Assembly: GCA_022614705.1 (NCBI GenBank)
Contig: JAKEIB010000271.1
Coordinates: 1 to 6,282 of the forward strand
DNA: 6,282 nucleotides
Direction of reading: 5' to 3'
Origin: Planctomycetota bacterium
Lineage (GTDB): Bacteria; Planctomycetota; Planctomycetia; Pirellulales; Lacipirellulaceae
Every line of letters starts with the position of its first letter. Positions within the stretch are counted from its first letter, which is position 1. A model generated the notes under the pieces. The model had not been told where the DNA came from, made no database searches, and saw only the letters and a program-made list of their open reading frames with translations. Below are positions 1 through 5,307 of the stretch, piece by piece. The position numbers were made by a program, and so were the translations under genes.

Positions 1-38
1 ATGTTGCAGATTTATTGCGATGGGCCATAAGCTTCGTC

Positions 39-59
39 GGCGTAATTATAGCTTACGCC
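39..59 (-). terminator. Weak stem-loop over the stop codon of the 75-aa gene
   Basis: A perfect 7-bp inverted repeat (39-45 with 53-59, loop 46-52) includes the TAA stop codon of the preceding small gene at 53-55. On the minus strand the stem is GGCGTAA/TTACGCC. No run of T follows it, so it is not a classic intrinsic terminator. It may be a 3'-end stabilising hairpin or chance. A TATAAT string in the loop region on the minus strand has no matching -35 box. Confidence 0.3.
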
Positions 60-280
60 CAATCAAGACCCGTCTCGCGGCGTATGCGTTCGTCGAATTC
101 GCCCAAAAGGCCGCCGATGACGTCCCAGCCGCCGGGGCGACGGACTTCGATGTCGCCCTGTCGGTTGACGCGGACGATCGTCTGACCGTTCACGCCGGCC
201 GCTTGCAGGTCGCCTTGGTGCAGCTCGTCGTCGGCGACGATCCGCTCGAGCGTGGCGCCGGTCATCTCGATAAACGACAT
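53..280 (-). CDS. Small conserved-looking protein of unknown function, 75 aa
   Basis: I do not recognise a named family. The 75-residue product begins MSFIEMTGATLERIV and ends ETGLDWA. It is acidic and soluble-looking, with no signal peptide, membrane segment or cysteine. The middle part, NGQTIVRVNRQGDIEVRRPG, reads like a short beta-rich unit, followed by a helical GGLLGEFDERIRRETG tail. The start is well supported: GGAGG lies 10 bases before the ATG, and a near-consensus promoter lies a further 30-60 bases upstream. It follows rsmA in the same direction after a 150-base gap but appears to be transcribed from its own promoter. I infer a small planctomycete housekeeping or regulatory protein. 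The evidence that it is a gene is good; its function is open. Confidence 0.8.
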   Translation of the reverse strand: MSFIEMTGATLERIVADDELHQGDLQAAGVNGQTIVRVNRQGDIEVRRPGGWDVIGGLLGEFDERIRRETGLDWA

Positions 281-290
281 GTCTTGGAAT

Positions 291-295
291 CCTCC
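291..295 (-). promoter_or_regulatory. Shine-Dalgarno site GGAGG of the 75-aa gene
   Basis: GGAGG on the minus strand is separated by 10 bases from the ATG at 278-280. It is the only strong Shine-Dalgarno match before any start in this window, and it fixes the start of the small gene. Confidence 0.75.
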
Positions 296-328
296 GTGTG
301 CCGCCGTGAGGAATGGCTGGGCGAGGTC

Positions 329-357
329 ATTCTAACGCACGATGACGGCGTTGTCAG
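329..357 (-). promoter_or_regulatory. Predicted sigma-70-type promoter for the 75-aa gene
   Basis: On the minus strand, CTGACA (352-357, 5 of 6 matches to TTGACA) is followed after exactly 17 bases by TAGAAT (329-334, 5 of 6 matches to TATAAT). Transcription would start near position 322, giving a leader of about 40 bases that contains the GGAGG site. The promoter lies just downstream, in transcription order, of the inverted repeat that ends rsmA. This suggests the small gene is expressed independently of the genes before it. Confidence 0.7.
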
Positions 358-362
358 CAGGG

Positions 363-432
363 AGGTTCACGTAGGCGAGTCTCTCCGAGACTCGCATTTC
401 GCGTCTCGGAGAGGCGCGGCTACGTGGAACCT
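363..432. repeat. Inverted repeat A, overlapping the rsmA stop codon
   Basis: The outer arms AGGTTC(C)ACGTAG (from 363) and their complement (ending at 432) enclose two inner palindromes. 375-383 pairs perfectly with 387-395 (9 bp, 3-base loop), and 401-407 pairs with 411-417 (6 of 7). The two halves also match each other as an imperfect inverted repeat: both carry CTCTCCGAGAC in opposite orientation. The right end lies inside the rsmA stop codon (431-433). The structure could form one long hairpin or a three-way cloverleaf. It may work as a transcript end or stabiliser, or be a small dispersed repeat element; the sequence alone does not decide. Confidence 0.8.
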
Positions 433-1336
433 ACAGCTTCCAGTCGGACGCGACGGCGTGGATTTTGTCGGCGAGACGAATGAGCGTGGGCACTTCGAGT
501 TGCTCGGTACGCGTATCGGGTGCGAAGCCCATGTCGTCGAGAAGGGTGTCGACGTCTTCCTTGTTCAAATGCCGCTTCATGGCGGCCAGCACGTTGGCTC
601 GCAGGAATTTGCGGCGATGCAAAAACAGCGCTTTGGTGATTTGATGGAAGAACGGCAAGTTGCCAATCCGCGCTCGGCGCCCGGGGTCGACGACGATTTG
701 CAATATGGCGGACGACACTTTTGGCACCGGCCAGAATACGGATGGCGGCAGCAGGCGCACGACCTCGCACGTCGCCTGGCTTTGTATCCACACGCTCAGC
801 GCGCTGAAATCCTTGGTCGATGGCGACGCCGTGATGCGCTCCGCCAGTTCCTTCTGGATCGTGGCCGTCATCGAATGCGGAACATGGCGCGCGAGCAGCA
901 AGTTTGAGAGGACGGGCGTCGCAATGTTGTACGGCAAATTGGCGACCAGCTTGAATCGCCGGCCCGGCGCGGCGGCCAGGCGCTCGCCGACGGCATCCAT
1001 CACGCGGTCGTCGATGTTGTTTTTGTTTCGCAGCGCGTCGAGCTGCAGCATCGTGACGTTCGGCAAATCAATGAGCTGCTCGCTGGCGAGCTCGAACAGA
1101 TGGGCGTCGATTTCCACGGTCACGACGGCGGCGGCGCGCTCGGCCATCATGGCAGTGAGCGACCCGGTGCCCGTGCCGATCTCCAGCACAACGTCGTTCT
1201 TCGTGAGCTGCGCGGCGTCCACGATGAGTTGTACCAGATTGAGGTCGATGAGAAAGTTCTGCCCATGCCGCGTGGCGGGGCGGATGCCCATCTCGCGGAA
1301 TCGCTCGAGCAGGAATGTCTTGGTTTGACGGGGCAT
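431..1336 (-). CDS. rsmA: 16S rRNA (adenine(1518)-N(6)/adenine(1519)-N(6))-dimethyltransferase RsmA (KsgA)
   Basis: This enzyme uses S-adenosylmethionine to dimethylate the two adjacent adenines in the 3'-terminal hairpin of 16S rRNA, a late step and checkpoint of small-subunit assembly. The 301-residue product shows the family signatures in order: HGQNFL at about 24-29, the SAM-binding loop LEIGTGTGSLT at 51-61, the acidic end of the next strand VTVEID at 72-77, and the catalytic NLPYN at 133-137. A C-terminal helical domain contains FLHRRKFLR. It is somewhat longer than the roughly 270-residue E. coli enzyme; extra residues lie between about 100 and 128. The GTGTGS loop differs from the commoner GPGLG form. 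The ATG at 1334-1336 leaves a normal N-terminus but has no Shine-Dalgarno sequence; it is preceded by TTTTTCCCC. The stop codon overlaps inverted repeat A. Confidence 0.96.
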   Translation of the reverse strand: MPRQTKTFLLERFREMGIRPATRHGQNFLIDLNLVQLIVDAAQLTKNDVVLEIGTGTGSLTAMMAERAAAVVTVEIDAHLFELASEQLIDLPNVTMLQLDALRNKNNIDDRVMDAVGERLAAAPGRRFKLVANLPYNIATPVLSNLLLARHVPHSMTATIQKELAERITASPSTKDFSALSVWIQSQATCEVVRLLPPSVFWPVPKVSSAILQIVVDPGRRARIGNLPFFHQITKALFLHRRKFLRANVLAAMKRHLNKEDVDTLLDDMGFAPDTRTEQLEVPTLIRLADKIHAVASDWKL

Positions 1337-1352
1337 GGGGAAAAAGTTGTTA

Positions 1353-1433
1353 GCTGTTAGCTTTTGGCTGTTAGCTTTTGGCTGTTAGCCAGACAGTTTG
1401 GCTAACAGCCAAAAGCTAACAGCTAATAGCTTA
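1353..1433. repeat. Inverted repeat B with 14-base tandem words, between ribE and rsmA
   Basis: A perfect 24-bp stem (1367-1390 with 1400-1423) has a 9-base loop (agacagttt). It extends with 7 of 10 further matches to 1357 and 1433. The left arm contains a tandem 14-base unit, gctgttagcttttg (1353-1366 and 1367-1380, then ten bases of a third copy at 1381-1390, nine of them identical), so the right arm can pair in two registers. The right arm runs into ribE and supplies its stop codon and last codons. It is AT-richer than the genes around it. In transcription order it sits at the end of ribE and about 17 bases before the rsmA start. Confidence 0.9.
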
Positions 1434-2010
1434 ATTGCCGCTGGACGTACTTGGCCAGGACGTCGGTTTCGAGATTCACGCGGTCGCCGATTTTTCGCCG
1501 GCCGAGCGTGGTCATGTTGAGCGTGTGCGGGATCAGGGACACGCTAAAGCGATCCTCCGCCACGTCGACCAGCGTCAAACTCACGCCGTCGACGGCGATC
1601 GAGCCCTTGCTGGCCATCTGCTTCATCTGCGGCCACGGCGCTCGAAACCACATCGTGCACCAGTCGCCATCGTCGTGCCGCGCGTGGACGGTGCCGACGG
1701 CGTCGATGTGACCGGTGACGTAATGGCCGCCGAGCGGATCGCCGACCCTCAGCGATGTTTCCAGGTTGACGAAGTCGCCGGACACCAGTTCGCCCAAGTT
1801 AGTTCGCGAAAGCGTTTCCTCACCGGCCTGGAACGACAGACGCTCGCCCTCCACGGCGACGAGCGTCAGGCAGCATCCGTTGAGGGCAACGCTATCGCCG
1901 ACTTTCGCCGTTGCGGCAAGTCGCGCCTCGCGGATCACCAGTCGCACGCCCGGCGGCTCGGGAACCACGTCGACCACTTCGGCAAGGATTTGGACGAGTC
2001 CGGTGAACAT
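1423..2010 (-). CDS. ribE: Riboflavin synthase, alpha subunit
   Basis: It converts two molecules of 6,7-dimethyl-8-ribityllumazine into riboflavin and a pyrimidine dione that is recycled, the last step of riboflavin synthesis; the family works as a homotrimer in the cytoplasm. The 195-residue product has the usual two tandem lumazine-binding barrels. The first starts with the family hallmark MFTGLV and includes GDSVALNGCCLTL (38-50, with the Cys46-Cys47 pair). The second begins near GGHYVTGHIDAVG (94-106) and includes GSIAVDGVSLTL (136-147). Length is normal. No other rib gene and no FMN riboswitch is visible nearby. There is no Shine-Dalgarno sequence before the ATG at 2008-2010; inverted repeat C begins three bases upstream. 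The last residues (LSY) and stop lie in inverted repeat B. The symbol ribE follows the common bacterial usage for this subunit. Confidence 0.96.
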   Translation of the reverse strand: MFTGLVQILAEVVDVVPEPPGVRLVIREARLAATAKVGDSVALNGCCLTLVAVEGERLSFQAGEETLSRTNLGELVSGDFVNLETSLRVGDPLGGHYVTGHIDAVGTVHARHDDGDWCTMWFRAPWPQMKQMASKGSIAVDGVSLTLVDVAEDRFSVSLIPHTLNMTTLGRRKIGDRVNLETDVLAKYVQRQLSY

Positions 2011-2013
2011 GAT

Positions 2014-2075
2014 CGTATGTTAGGCTTTCTAGCCTGACGCGAAGAGCTAGGTCAGGCTGGAAAGCCTAACCTACG
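2014..2075. repeat. Inverted repeat C filling the pssA-ribE gap
   Basis: Arms of 25 bases (2014-2038 with 2051-2075) match at 23 of 25 positions around a 12-base centre. Each arm contains its own palindrome, aggctttctagcct (2022-2035) and aggctggaaagcct (2054-2067), so the element can fold as one hairpin or two. It starts directly after the pssA stop codon (2076-2078) and ends three bases before the ribE ATG, taking up 62 of the 65 bases between the genes. That leaves no room for a separate promoter or a normal ribosome binding site outside the element. Confidence 0.9.
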
Positions 2076-2972
2076 TCAAAACAGTGGCTCTTTCAGCGCG
2101 CGGCGATGCCACAGATGCGTCCAAGCAAAACGTACCGGCGAGGCGCACACGAATAGCACACACAGTAGCGGCACAGCATACGCCCGGACAATTAATATGG
2201 CCATCAGTGCGAAGACAATCGCCACAAGCTGCGCGAAGCTTCGCTGGCCGCGGAGGAATTGCGTGAGCGGGTGAGGGTAGGGGATTCGCGACACCATGAG
2301 GATGGCAATGACCACCGAAAACGCCGGCACGATCCATTGCATCCAGGCGTCGTAGCGCTCGAAATTTTCGTGAGTGAGTAGTGCTCGTTCGTTTCGCAGT
2401 GCGTAGGAGAGGATAGCGAAGCTGGCGATCGTGGCCGCGGCGGCCGGCGTGGGCAGGCCGGCAAACGACGTGTGATCGTCGTCCATATCGGTCTCGACAT
2501 TGTATCGAGCCAGTCGCAATGCCGCGCAGCAAGCGAAAAGCGCGGCAACGCACCAGATTATCTCGCTATGCTTGTTCGTAAACTGCGGGCACATCTTCAC
2601 GATCAGGATCGCGGGCGCGAGGCCGAACGACACAAGGTCGCACAAACTATCGAGCTGTGCGCCGAAATCGCTCACGACCCGTGTAATGCGGGCGACTTGG
2701 CCGTCTACGGCGTCGAACAGCATCGCCAGCAGGATCAGCGCGCCGCACAGCATAAGGTTGTGGGTTGGATCATCGCTGCCGATCAGTTCCTTGGCGGATT
2801 CGCGCAGTTCCTTGGCGGAGTCGAGGTTGAGTTCGATGCGCGGCGCGGGTGCGATTTGCGTGCCCTCCGGCTTTTCGATGCGAGCGAGCACGACGATCGC
2901 GAAGAAGCCGCAAACGAGATTGCCCAGCGTGAACAGCGTGGGCAGAACGGCAACGGCGCGGATGGGTTTCAT
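2076..2972 (-). CDS. pssA: CDP-diacylglycerol--serine O-phosphatidyltransferase (phosphatidylserine synthase)
   Basis: This integral membrane enzyme joins CDP-diacylglycerol and serine to make phosphatidylserine, the substrate of the Psd enzyme encoded just before it. The CDP-alcohol phosphotransferase signature is complete: D87, D90-G91, A94-R95, G104, D108 and D112 with the correct spacing, within LFDAVDGQVARI and FGAQLDSLCD. Several hydrophobic segments follow to the C-terminus, and the N-terminal LPTLFTLGNLVCGFFAIV is typical of the family. I choose the ATG at 2970-2972 (298 aa). The reading frame stays open to a GTG at 3035... but that adds 21 residues made almost wholly of inverted repeat D. 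Between the first two hydrophobic parts lies an unusual charged insert (about 38-70) with a heptad duplication, SAKELRE/SAKELIG. No Shine-Dalgarno sequence is seen. Confidence 0.94.
   Translation of the reverse strand: MKPIRAVAVLPTLFTLGNLVCGFFAIVVLARIEKPEGTQIAPAPRIELNLDSAKELRESAKELIGSDDPTHNLMLCGALILLAMLFDAVDGQVARITRVVSDFGAQLDSLCDLVSFGLAPAILIVKMCPQFTNKHSEIIWCVAALFACCAALRLARYNVETDMDDDHTSFAGLPTPAAAATIASFAILSYALRNERALLTHENFERYDAWMQWIVPAFSVVIAILMVSRIPYPHPLTQFLRGQRSFAQLVAIVFALMAILIVRAYAVPLLCVLFVCASPVRFAWTHLWHRRALKEPLF
2784..2819 (-). repeat. 21-base in-frame tandem duplication inside pssA
   Basis: The 15-base string cagttccttggcgga occurs at 2784-2798 and again at 2805-2819, with a 21-base period. 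It encodes two consecutive heptads (SAKELRE then SAKELIG) at about residues 52-65 of PssA, in the hydrophilic insert before the catalytic motif. The period preserves the frame. It looks like a recent internal duplication in a tolerant loop or short amphipathic helix. Confidence 0.85.
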
Positions 2973-2976
2973 GGGA

Positions 2977-3065
2977 AAATGACGAATGAGGAATGGTCGA
3001 ATGACGAATGTGAAAGGCCAAGTGACGACGGTCATTCGTCATTCGGGCTTCGTCATTCGTCATTT
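2977..3065. repeat. Inverted repeat D built from an 11-base word, between psd and pssA
   Basis: The word aatgacgaatg occurs at 2978-2988 and 3000-3010, and its complement cattcgtcatt at 3033-3043 and 3054-3064. This makes four copies as a two-by-two inverted repeat. The outer arms 2977-2989 and 3053-3065 match perfectly (13 bp), as do the inner arms 2999-3010 and 3033-3044 (12 bp). It begins four bases upstream of the chosen pssA ATG and ends 14 bases from the psd stop codon. It is AT-richer than the genes beside it and unrelated in sequence to repeats A to C. Confidence 0.88.
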
Positions 3066-3079
3066 AGCTGAACGAGTTG

Positions 3080-3802
3080 CTATATCCAGCGACCGATCAC
3101 ATCGCAGCCGGCACGGACTTTGTCGCCGGGCCGTACGTGGACCTGGACGGAGTCGGCCGGGAGAAGTACCTCGGTGCGCGACCCTAGTTTGATCATACCA
3201 AACTTTTCGCCACGGGGGACCGTCGATCCTGGCCGCAGGGTGCAGACGATTTTTCGGGCCAGCATGCCCGAGACCTGCCGCACGGCGAACCGCCGCTGCG
3301 GGGCGTCCGGGTCCTCAAAGCCGATCCACATGAACTCGTTGCGCTCGGCGCAATCGGGCCGCTGGGCGTTGACGAACTCGCCCGGCTGATAGTGTGTGTC
3401 GAGCACGCGGCCCGTGCAGGGGGCGCGGTTGATGTGCACGTTCAGGACGGAGAGAAAGATGCCGACACGGACTGCCGGGCGGCCGATGAAATCGTATTGC
3501 GGAAGCGGCGTGACGTCGGTCACCGTGCCGTCGGCGGGCGACACGATAAGGTTCGGACCTTCGGGAATCGTGCGCTTCGGATCGCGAAAGAAATAGATCA
3601 ACAAACACAACAGTACGGCCGGCACGATGGCGAGCCAGCACCACGGATTACCCAAAAGCAGCAGAATGACGGTGACGGCCAAAAGTGGCCAACCCCAAAG
3701 ATTAAGCTCACGCCAACCCCAACATGCCAAGGGGACGTGGCGAAACCATCGCGGACATTCGCTAAACCGCAAGCGGTCAACGGCGGGTGATTGGGAATTC
3801 AT
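3080..3802 (-). CDS. psd: Phosphatidylserine decarboxylase proenzyme (short type)
   Basis: It decarboxylates phosphatidylserine to phosphatidylethanolamine at the membrane. The family is made as a proenzyme that cuts itself between a Gly and a Ser, turning the Ser into the pyruvoyl cofactor of the small chain. Here the cut would fall at G207-S208 in FGMIKLGSRTEVLLP, the GSR form of the short bacterial type. Also visible are SPADG (D91) and NVHINRAP (H123), the expected partners for self-cleavage, and a hydrophobic anchor at about 37-70. The 240-residue length suits the short type. The next gene is pssA, giving the pathway order psd-pssA in transcription. It starts 16 bases after zwf without a Shine-Dalgarno sequence. 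Residues 10-14 (RLRFS) are encoded by a 15-base string repeated upstream of zwf, so the first 20 or so residues may be non-conserved. Confidence 0.95.
   Translation of the reverse strand: MNSQSPAVDRLRFSECPRWFRHVPLACWGWRELNLWGWPLLAVTVILLLLGNPWCWLAIVPAVLLCLLIYFFRDPKRTIPEGPNLIVSPADGTVTDVTPLPQYDFIGRPAVRVGIFLSVLNVHINRAPCTGRVLDTHYQPGEFVNAQRPDCAERNEFMWIGFEDPDAPQRRFAVRQVSGMLARKIVCTLRPGSTVPRGEKFGMIKLGSRTEVLLPADSVQVHVRPGDKVRAGCDVIGRWI
3761..3775 (-). repeat. Copy of a 15-base repeat inside the psd N-terminus
   Basis: gctaaaccgcaagcg here is identical and in the same orientation to 5277-5291 just upstream of zwf. In psd it encodes residues 10-14 (RLRFS). The nine-base string gtgattggg lies downstream on the plus strand of both copies, at 3787-3795 and 5328-5336. 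This suggests a fragment of a dispersed element within the coding region, though a 15-base match alone is modest evidence. Confidence 0.55.
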
Positions 3803-3818
3803 GCGTTGTCGCCGTCGG

Positions 3819-5273
3819 TTAATGCAACACGGGGCAGATGTCGAACCACTGGCGGCCCTGGGCGTTCATCCACTCGGTCGACTCGGGTGGCCCCCAGCAC
3901 GCGGGTTCATAGGTGAGCAGCGGCGGCTTGTCGCTTCGCGCCCACTCGTCGAGAATCGGATCGCAGATAGCCCACGCGGCTTCCACCTCATCAGCACGCG
4001 CGAACAGGCTGGCGTCGCCCTCCAACGCATCGAGCAGCAGACGCTCATAGGCCTCCGGCATCGTGGCGCGGAATTCGCGCTGGTAGCGAAAGTCGAGATC
4101 GGTCTGCCGCAGCTTCATCCCGGCGTCGGGCACCTTGGTTTCGAAATGCAATTGAATCCCCTCGGCCGGCTGCACCTGGATAACGAGCCGATTCGATTCG
4201 GCCGCGCTCTTCGGGCCATCGGGAAACAGCATGTGCGGCGGCTCGCGGAACTGCACGACGATCTGCGTCGTGCGGCACGACATGGCCTTGCCGCTCCGCA
4301 AATAGAACGGCACGCCTTGCCAGCGCCAGTTGTCGATCCACAGTTTCACGGCGGCGAACGTTGCCGTCTTGCTGTCCGGGGCGACGCCTTCGGTCTTCAA
4401 ATAGCCATCATACTGCCCGCGGAGCGTGTCGGTGCACACGCTCTGGCTAGTGAGTGGCCGGATCGCTTGCAGGACCTTCACCTTTTCGCCGCGCACGGCG
4501 TCGGCTTCATAGCGCACCGGCGCTTCCATGGCCGTGATCGTCACGAGCTGCAGCATGTGGTTCTGGATGATGTCGCGGACCACGCCGGCCGTATCGTAAT
4601 AACCACCGCGTCGGCCGACATCCACCTCCTCGGCCACAGTGATTTGGACATGATCGATATAATTGCGGTTCCAGATCGGCTCGAAGATTGTATTCGCGAA
4701 ACGAAGCACGAGCAGGTTCTGAACCGTTTCTTTTCCGAGGTAGTGATCAATGCGATACACCTGCCGTTCGCTGAACACGGCGCGAACCGCGTTGTTCAAG
4801 TGCAGCGACGAAGCCAAGTCGGTGCCGAACGGTTTTTCGATAATCACGCGGCGCGGGCCGTGCGTTTCGTCGGCCAGGCCGGAGCATCCTAAATGCTGAA
4901 CGACTGCTTCGTAGAAACGCGGGGCAGTGGCTAGGTAATAAACACGCGTGCTCTTATCCGATTTTTCGATGTCCTTGAGCAACCGGGCGAGCTTGGAGAA
5001 ATCGTCGGCATGGCCAATGTCGCCGGGGTGGTAGTATATGTTCTGCGAGAAGCTATCCCACACGCCGGCGTCGAAGTCCTTGCCGAGATGTTTTGCGGTC
5101 GACGTCGCGAGCTCGGCCCGCCAGGCGTCGTGCGTGAATTCCGTGCGCGAGAAGCCGACGATGCGAGTCTCCTTCGGCAGACGCTTCTTGCGAAAGAGCT
5201 GGTACAGCGACGGGATCAGCTTGCGTTGCGTAAGGTCGCCCGAGGCGCCGAAGATGATGAAGGTGTGGGGCAT
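3819..5273 (-). CDS. zwf: Glucose-6-phosphate 1-dehydrogenase
   Basis: It oxidises glucose-6-phosphate to 6-phosphogluconolactone with NADP+ (or NAD+), the entry step of the oxidative pentose phosphate pathway, in the cytoplasm. The 484-residue product has the full family set: nucleotide-binding FGASGDLTQRKL (8-19), EKPFG (146-150), the substrate-binding signature RIDHYLGKE (174-182) with H177, NHMLQL (238-243) with the likely catalytic H239, and RSGK (326-329). I choose the ATG at 5271-5273 because MPHTFIIFGASGDL puts the Rossmann strand at the usual place. A TTG five codons upstream is in frame but lies in repeat E. No pgl, gnd or opcA partner is in the window. Its neighbour psd follows after 16 bases, a metabolically unrelated pairing that may still share a transcript. 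Confidence 0.97.
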   Translation of the reverse strand: MPHTFIIFGASGDLTQRKLIPSLYQLFRKKRLPKETRIVGFSRTEFTHDAWRAELATSTAKHLGKDFDAGVWDSFSQNIYYHPGDIGHADDFSKLARLLKDIEKSDKSTRVYYLATAPRFYEAVVQHLGCSGLADETHGPRRVIIEKPFGTDLASSLHLNNAVRAVFSERQVYRIDHYLGKETVQNLLVLRFANTIFEPIWNRNYIDHVQITVAEEVDVGRRGGYYDTAGVVRDIIQNHMLQLVTITAMEAPVRYEADAVRGEKVKVLQAIRPLTSQSVCTDTLRGQYDGYLKTEGVAPDSKTATFAAVKLWIDNWRWQGVPFYLRSGKAMSCRTTQIVVQFREPPHMLFPDGPKSAAESNRLVIQVQPAEGIQLHFETKVPDAGMKLRQTDLDFRYQREFRATMPEAYERLLLDALEGDASLFARADEVEAAWAICDPILDEWARSDKPPLLTYEPACWGPPESTEWMNAQGRQWFDICPVLH

Positions 5274-5276
5274 GAA

Positions 5277-5307
5277 GCTAAACCGCAAGCGATGGGGCTT
5301 GCGTTAG
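5277..5307. repeat. Inverted repeat E just upstream of zwf
   Basis: ctaaaccgcaagc (5278-5290) faces gcttgcgttag (5297-5307) across a 6-base loop: a perfect 7-bp core (cgcaagc/gcttgcg) plus four flanking pairs with a two-base bulge. The same left-arm string occurs inside psd at 3761-3775. It starts four bases from the zwf ATG and would cover its ribosome binding region. It also contains the alternative TTG start, which is why that start is disfavoured. Confidence 0.65.

Noticed and set aside
45..50. TATAAT on the minus strand as a -10 box
   Set aside because: The bases 17 upstream (ACGGGT) do not resemble a -35 box, and the string lies in the loop of a hairpin at the end of a gene.
20..907. 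295-codon open frame on the plus strand
   Set aside because: It is antisense to rsmA and to the 75-aa gene with its promoter, and its composition is shadow-like.
1353..1433. Tandem units as a CRISPR array
   Set aside because: The 14-base units are directly adjacent with no spacers and form one arm of an inverted repeat. No cas gene is nearby.
1435..2037. 200-codon plus-strand frame opposite ribE
   Set aside because: It is antisense to an unmistakable riboflavin synthase and has no motif of its own.
1423..2075. FMN riboswitch upstream of ribE
   Set aside because: The 65-base gap is almost entirely inverted repeat C and shows none of the conserved RFN element sequence.
3627..4892. 421-codon open frame on the plus strand opposite zwf and psd
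   Set aside because: It runs antisense to zwf and psd, both of which have full catalytic motifs. Its translation is rich in His, Arg and Gly with no recognisable domain, as expected for a shadow of a GC-rich gene.
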